From Flavobacterium zhairuonense (GTDB lineage: Bacteria > Bacteroidota > Bacteroidia > Flavobacteriales > Flavobacteriaceae), in NCBI RefSeq assembly GCF_004352915.1, contig NZ_SJSY01000075.1, positions 310,001 to 374,000 on the forward strand: a stretch of 64,000 nucleotides of DNA. Reading direction: 5' to 3'. Position numbers and translations under genes: made by a program. The notes beneath the pieces are model-generated. The model was not told where the DNA came from and did not search any database. It was given only the letters and a program-made list of their open reading frames with translations. Shown here piece by piece: positions 59,818 through 64,000 of the stretch (positions within the stretch are counted from its first letter, which is position 1; each line of letters starts with the position of its first letter).

Positions 59818-62070
59818 ATGCGTAATTTTATTTGGAGCTTATTGCTCTTGTTTTCTGGAATGCTTGTTTCTTTTTCTCAAACCAAAGGAATTGAAAAAGG
59901 AACTTATTTATCAACAAATAAAGGCGGAAAAATCAAACTGAATTTGTTGGATGATAATAAATTTGAGTTGGTTTTTTATACAGGCGATTATGAAATTAAA
60001 GGGGATTCCTTAATTTTTATTCAAAAGGAAAAATCAGAAAGTAATTTTGATCTTGCTTTTGTAACAGACAAAAAAGCAAAAAAAATAAAAATTAAATTTT
60101 TAGATTCATCTTATTACTCCTTATATATAGGAACTCAAAACCGAACAGAAGATGTTGCTTATCAAAGATTATCAGATATTAAATCCAAAATAGATCCAAA
60201 TTGGGAGAAGACAGGATTAGAATTTGAAATCGAAAAAGCAGATTACTTATACTTGGTTTATGAGGATTATGACGGCAAAAGCAATGTCTGTAAATATGCA
60301 TTACCAAAAGATGTTTCTGAAGTAACTGTAAAATATGAATTTGCACTTTTAGGGGATTTAAAAATTGGTGGTTTTTTTGATCAGAAAACAAACGAATTGA
60401 AAATCTCTGAGCCTTCAGGCAAAGATCCTTTGGTGTTTTTAAATGAAAAAAATCCTCAGCCCGAAAAGAAGAAAAAAGTAATTCCTCTTGAAAATCAAAT
60501 GATTTCAAATTGGAATTATCCAGGAAAAGAGGTTGTTTTAACAACCGAAGATTTTGGTTCTGAGCCAATAGCTGTTGATAGTAGCGCTGTCGCAACGGAT
60601 TATACAGTTGCGCCTCCTGCACTTCCTTTGCAATACGATTTTAAATTAAAAATTGAGAACAACTTAAAAAGTGCTCTAGCGGCAACAAAAGAAGCAAAAC
60701 TCAAATTTTTAATGTTTTATGTAAACAACAAAGATAATGCTGCAAAAGAAAACTTTAATGCCTTTGTAAAAGATCAAGAAACACAGACAAGTTACAATAT
60801 GTATGATGCATACAATCCTATATATGATGTTTATAATTATTACTTGGCTGGTGCCGATGATAAAAAATGGCTGAAAAATAATAAGATTACAGATGATCCT
60901 AGCATATTGGTTATAAACAGTGAAGGAGATATTTTGGCAAAAGCAAAATCTGATTTATCAGACAAGAGTTATCAGTTTGGCTATTATGGTGATTTATATA
61001 AAAAATTGAAGCGTGCAAATGCTTTTGTATATATTAATAAGGTATTCAAAAATAAAAAAGCAACTGATGGCGATTTGATCAGAGCTTTTAATAGAGCTGC
61101 GGTTTTAGAAATTTCATACGATTATGATTCAGATGAAACAATTGTGGATCCTAATTCGACTGATTTTGTAATAACAAAAATGACATCTGATAAAAAAGAA
61201 GTTGCTCAAAGTTGGAGAAATTTGATTGAATCGCACCAAAAGGATTCTAAACCAGATATGTATTTGGTGGAAACCATTGTAAGAGAAATAAAAAATCAAG
61301 GTTTTACAAAACAGCTTTTTAATGAAGACAGAGTTTTGAATGATACTGATTTTCTTTCTATCGATTATCTTTTAAAGCATGCTGATAAAATTGAAGAGAA
61401 TCGTTTAGCATTTAATAATAAGGAAGGCGAAGTTCATAATTTAGGAAATGTAATTTCTGAAATTTCTTCAGCATTGCAGGCTAATAAATATATTGCTGAA
61501 GAGAAATCTTCTTCGGATATAAATAAGGAGAAGAATATTTCTATTTATAAAAAGATAATCGCTTTAGGAAAAGGAAATTTCGAATCATACAGCAATTATT
61601 TCCAATATTTAAATAATGCTGAAGATGCAACCGCTTCAAACATCGATTTCTTAAAAGAATTCAGTGCGTATTTTGATTCTAATTTAGCATCATCAAGTCC
61701 AATTGAAAAATTAGATGCAATGTATTCAGCTTTAGATTCAAATTCTGAATATGCTTATAATGGATGGAATTCTTTTAAAGATTATCATTCAAATCTTTGC
61801 AATAATGCAGCTTGGTCAGTAGTCTTGCAATCACAAAATGCTAATTTTTTAAAAGAAGCTATTAAATGGTCAGAATATAGTTTAGTGGTAACCAAGAACA
61901 ATCCGTACTATTTAGATACTTTGGCACAATTGTATTACAAAGATGGCCAAAAGCAAAAAGCTATTGAAACACAAGCTCTGGCAGTTAAATTTTTGAATGC
62001 AGTTACAGAACCAGAAATGGCAGCAGATATTAAGGAGACTTTGGATAAGATGAAAAACGGAAAATATTAA
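59818..62070 (+). CDS. Secreted multi-domain protein with thioredoxin-like and TPR-like regions
   Basis: A 750-residue protein with a signal peptide (to about 20). Residues about 25-115 look like a beta-sandwich. Around 280-400 a thioredoxin-like fold is suggested (LKFLMFYVNNKDNAAKENF, a partner-like insert, DDPSILVINSEGDILA), without the CxxC redox motif, so it is a structural thioredoxin fold. The C-terminal third is helical and TPR-like (NPYYLDTLAQLYYKDGQKQK). Function unknown; a periplasmic adaptor is plausible. Monocistronic; terminator follows. Confidence 0.78.
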   Translation: MRNFIWSLLLLFSGMLVSFSQTKGIEKGTYLSTNKGGKIKLNLLDDNKFELVFYTGDYEIKGDSLIFIQKEKSESNFDLAFVTDKKAKKIKIKFLDSSYYSLYIGTQNRTEDVAYQRLSDIKSKIDPNWEKTGLEFEIEKADYLYLVYEDYDGKSNVCKYALPKDVSEVTVKYEFALLGDLKIGGFFDQKTNELKISEPSGKDPLVFLNEKNPQPEKKKKVIPLENQMISNWNYPGKEVVLTTEDFGSEPIAVDSSAVATDYTVAPPALPLQYDFKLKIENNLKSALAATKEAKLKFLMFYVNNKDNAAKENFNAFVKDQETQTSYNMYDAYNPIYDVYNYYLAGADDKKWLKNNKITDDPSILVINSEGDILAKAKSDLSDKSYQFGYYGDLYKKLKRANAFVYINKVFKNKKATDGDLIRAFNRAAVLEISYDYDSDETIVDPNSTDFVITKMTSDKKEVAQSWRNLIESHQKDSKPDMYLVETIVREIKNQGFTKQLFNEDRVLNDTDFLSIDYLLKHADKIEENRLAFNNKEGEVHNLGNVISEISSALQANKYIAEEKSSSDINKEKNISIYKKIIALGKGNFESYSNYFQYLNNAEDATASNIDFLKEFSAYFDSNLASSSPIEKLDAMYSALDSNSEYAYNGWNSFKDYHSNLCNNAAWSVVLQSQNANFLKEAIKWSEYSLVVTKNNPYYLDTLAQLYYKDGQKQKAIETQALAVKFLNAVTEPEMAADIKETLDKMKNGKY

Positions 62071-62094
62071 AAACATAATCGTTGTGAAAAATGC

Positions 62095-62124
62095 AATGGC
62101 TGTCTAAGTAGGCAGCCATTTTTG
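62095..62124 (+). terminator. Terminator after the thioredoxin/TPR-like gene
   Basis: Stem AATGGCTG (62095-62102) with CAGCCATT (62113-62120) plus TTTTTG. Confidence 0.75.
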
Positions 62125-62189
62125 TTTATTAATCGTTGCTATTCCCTGTTTTTGATGTTAAAAAAACAAAGATTTTGCCTTGAAATGAT

Positions 62190-62197
62190 TAAGTTTG
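62190..62197 (+). promoter_or_regulatory. -7 element for the M28 peptidase gene
   Basis: TAAGTTTG, 19 bases before the ATG at 62217. The nearest TTTG upstream is only 12 bases away, so the -33 box is not standard. Confidence 0.4.
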
Positions 62198-62216
62198 GAT
62201 TATAAAATTAAAATGT

Positions 62217-63683
62217 ATGAAAAACAAATTAATCCTTGTTTTACTTGCCTCAAGTGCAGTTGCTTTTGCGCAGGCAGTTAAAAAACCATTAGTTTCGGCA
62301 ATAACTGATAAAGATCTTAGAACCGACATGTATCAAATGGCAGGCGACCACTTTAATGGCCGTGAAGCCGGAACACTCGACGAATTAAAAGTATCGATGT
62401 GGCTTGCCAATAAAGCTAAAGAAGCTGGAATGGCGCCAGCAGGAGATGACGGGACTTATTTTCAGTTTTTTGATTTGTACAGACATCAGGTAACGCCAAA
62501 TACAAAGTTTAAAATTGGCCAAAAAGAATATAAATTATGGAAGGAAGTTCTGGTTGCAGAAACAACTAACATAAAAGTTGAAGGTTCGTTAGTTTATCTA
62601 GGAGCAGCAACTAAAGAAGAAATTGAAAAAGCTGATATTAAAGGAAAAGCAGTTGTTTTATTAGCTTCAAAAGAAGGAATTGCAGATGATATTTCGCTTT
62701 TTGACAGACGTTATCCAGGTTTGGTCCGAAATAAATACTACGATCTTGTGGTGAAAAAAGGTGCAATAGCATTGATTATGGTTGCTGATGAATTAGCAGA
62801 ACAAAGCTGGTCGCAAGTTGAACCGCAAATGACAAGAGGAATTTATGGAATTGAAGGTTTCCGCGATAAAATTGGAGCCACAATGCCGGTTTTTTGGGTG
62901 CACGGAGATCAATTAGAATATTTAAAAACCACCAAAGATATTTTATCGACAGAAGTAGTTTCTGAAACCTACAAATATCCATCAGTAAATGTTGTGGGAA
63001 CAATTGCAGGAACAGATCCAAAACTGAAAAACGAATATGTACTTTTCAGTGGTCACCAAGATCATGATGGAGTACGTCAAAAATATGGGCAGGATTCTAT
63101 TTACAATGGCGCTGATGATAATGCAAGTACGTGTGTAGCGATGCTGGCAATTGCAAGAGCTTACAAAAAACAACCAGGAAAAAGAACATCTTTATTTGTA
63201 TTTCACGGCTCAGAAGAACGGGGTTTGTTAGGATCAAGATGGTATGCAGCGCATCCAACAGTTCCGGAAAAAGATATTATTGCCGTTTTAAACGGAGATA
63301 TGATTGGAAGAAATAATGTAAATCAAGCAGCTTTATTAGGTTCTAGTTCGCCACATGAAAATTCATCTGATTTGGTTGCGATTGCTAAACAAGCAAATGA
63401 CGAAGGACCAAAATTTGATTTAGATAAACTTTGGGACCGACCAGAACATCCAGAATATTTTTATTTTCGTTCTGATCATTTGCCTTATGCAAGAAAAGGA
63501 ATCCCAGCAGTTTTCTTTACAAGCGTATTGCACAGTCAATACCATACGCCAATGGATGAATCGGAAAATATTGATTACGTAAAATTGCGTAAAATGACAG
63601 AATGGATGTACCGCACAGGCTGGATTTTGTCAAACGATGCCAATCGTCCTAAAACTTTGCCTAATGTAAAATTAGAAAGATAA
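62217..63683 (+). CDS. M28 family metallopeptidase
   Basis: A 488-residue exported zinc aminopeptidase-like enzyme: signal peptide (to about 19, AFAQA), a PA-like insert (about 105-230), and the M28 catalytic domain (about 250-470) with zinc ligands in FSGHQDHDG, ADDNASTC, the acidic pair GSEERGLLGS, NGDMIGRNN and the final His in LHSQYHTPMD. All zinc ligands expected for the family are present. Likely a periplasmic or surface exopeptidase for nutrition. Own terminator. Confidence 0.94.
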   Translation: MKNKLILVLLASSAVAFAQAVKKPLVSAITDKDLRTDMYQMAGDHFNGREAGTLDELKVSMWLANKAKEAGMAPAGDDGTYFQFFDLYRHQVTPNTKFKIGQKEYKLWKEVLVAETTNIKVEGSLVYLGAATKEEIEKADIKGKAVVLLASKEGIADDISLFDRRYPGLVRNKYYDLVVKKGAIALIMVADELAEQSWSQVEPQMTRGIYGIEGFRDKIGATMPVFWVHGDQLEYLKTTKDILSTEVVSETYKYPSVNVVGTIAGTDPKLKNEYVLFSGHQDHDGVRQKYGQDSIYNGADDNASTCVAMLAIARAYKKQPGKRTSLFVFHGSEERGLLGSRWYAAHPTVPEKDIIAVLNGDMIGRNNVNQAALLGSSSPHENSSDLVAIAKQANDEGPKFDLDKLWDRPEHPEYFYFRSDHLPYARKGIPAVFFTSVLHSQYHTPMDESENIDYVKLRKMTEWMYRTGWILSNDANRPKTLPNVKLER

Positions 63684-63702
63684 AAGACATTTTGATAAAA
63701 AT

Positions 63703-63741
63703 AAAAGACCCGATTTCGAAAATATGAAATCGGGTCTTTTT
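63703..63741. terminator. Terminator between the M28 peptidase and metK
   Basis: Perfect 15-bp stem AAAAGACCCGATTTC (63703-63717) with its complement at 63726-63740, T/A runs on both sides. It ends the peptidase gene on plus and may also stop metK on minus. Confidence 0.9.
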
Positions 63742-63805
63742 ATGTTTAAGAATAAAATAGTTGTCAAAAAATCTAACAATCTAAGTTAGTCTAAGTAGTA
63801 TCAAA

Positions 63806-64000
63806 TTACAATCCAAATGCAGCTTTAACTTGGTCAACAAAATCAAGTTTTTCCCATGTAAATAATTCAACAGTAACTGTTTTTTCATTTCCACCTGGAG
63901 CAGAGAAAGTTTTAGTTACAGTTTCTGGTTTACGTCCCATGTGTCCGTAAGCAGCAGTTTCGCTGTAAATAGGGTTTCTTAATTTCAAACGTTGCTCAAT
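63806..64000 (-). CDS. metK: S-adenosylmethionine synthetase, C-terminal end (partial)
   Basis: The frame is open from the window edge (IEQRLKLRNPIYS) to the stop at 63806, about 64 codons, so this is the 3' end of a longer gene. The sequence RNPIYSETAAYGHMGRKPET matches the C-terminal GHFGR-type motif of MetK, and the last stretch FTWEKLDFVDQVKAAFGL is typical of Bacteroidota MetK. It makes SAM from methionine and ATP. N-terminal three quarters lie outside the window. Confidence 0.92.
   Translation of the reverse strand: MEQRLKLRNPIYSETAAYGHMGRKPETVTKTFSAPGGNEKTVTVELFTWEKLDFVDQVKAAFGL

Noticed and set aside
60179..60622. Open frame of 147 codons on the minus strand inside the 750-residue protein gene
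   Set aside because: Leucine/glutamine/histidine-rich reverse-frame artefact with no recognisable domain.

Overview
The window is a gene-dense, AT-rich stretch of a Bacteroidota chromosome, almost certainly a Flavobacterium or close relative in Flavobacteriaceae. The evidence is the combination of exosortase XrtF with its partner protein, the gliding/type IX secretion protein PorT, GLPGLI and HYC_CC_PP families, DUF4249 lipoproteins, many TonB-dependent receptors (TBDRs), a zinc-ribbon-less AccD, and promoters of the Bacteroidota type (TTG about 19-20 bases before TAnnTTTG) with no obvious Shine-Dalgarno sites. No tRNA, rRNA, CRISPR array, prophage or insertion sequence was seen.

Layout. 1-12267 (minus strand) is an accessory outer-membrane island: a four-gene cassette (small secreted protein, STN-type TBDR, DUF4249 lipoprotein, MG2/plug-like secreted protein) present twice in tandem, the second copy running off the left edge. 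12527-15109 carries rpsO-pnp; the pnp leader can form a hairpin with a 37-base G-free loop. 15273-17452 has two paralogous YwqK-repeat proteins, one with a TonB C-terminal domain and one without, and a GAF-type methionine sulfoxide reductase homologue. 17524-21438 (plus) holds xrtF and its partner, then a metal-related set (HYC_CC_PP protein, TBDR, HMA-domain protein), then a DedA protein to 22260. 22422-29703 (minus) is the rod-shape cluster purH-mreB-mreC-mreD-mrdA-rodA.

29842-43350 is mostly housekeeping: an ABC permease, a cupin-like protein, accD, fbaA, a BamA/TamA-like protein, an RNA methyltransferase, porT, ubiE/menG, folA, thyA and a bifunctional nuclease. 43493-53530 is energy metabolism: etfBA, pdhB, a DUF5686 protein, a DNA glycosylase, and a soluble pyrophosphatase next to a membrane pyrophosphatase that carries an unusual cysteine-rich C-terminal tail. 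53617-54283 is a higBA toxin-antitoxin module sitting between two identical 36-bp terminator sequences. 54430-63683 has a deoxynucleoside kinase, a GLPGLI-TBDR pair, a thioredoxin-fold/TPR-like protein and an M28 peptidase. The right edge cuts into metK.

The most unusual structure is (a) the tandem duplicated cassette, with conserved 13-base overlaps and TTG starts and with an operator-like repeat array upstream, and (b) a set of short intergenic elements built from tandem 7-mers that fold into long hairpins, with a different 7-mer at each site. All functional statements come from reading the sequence and family knowledge; no searches were run.
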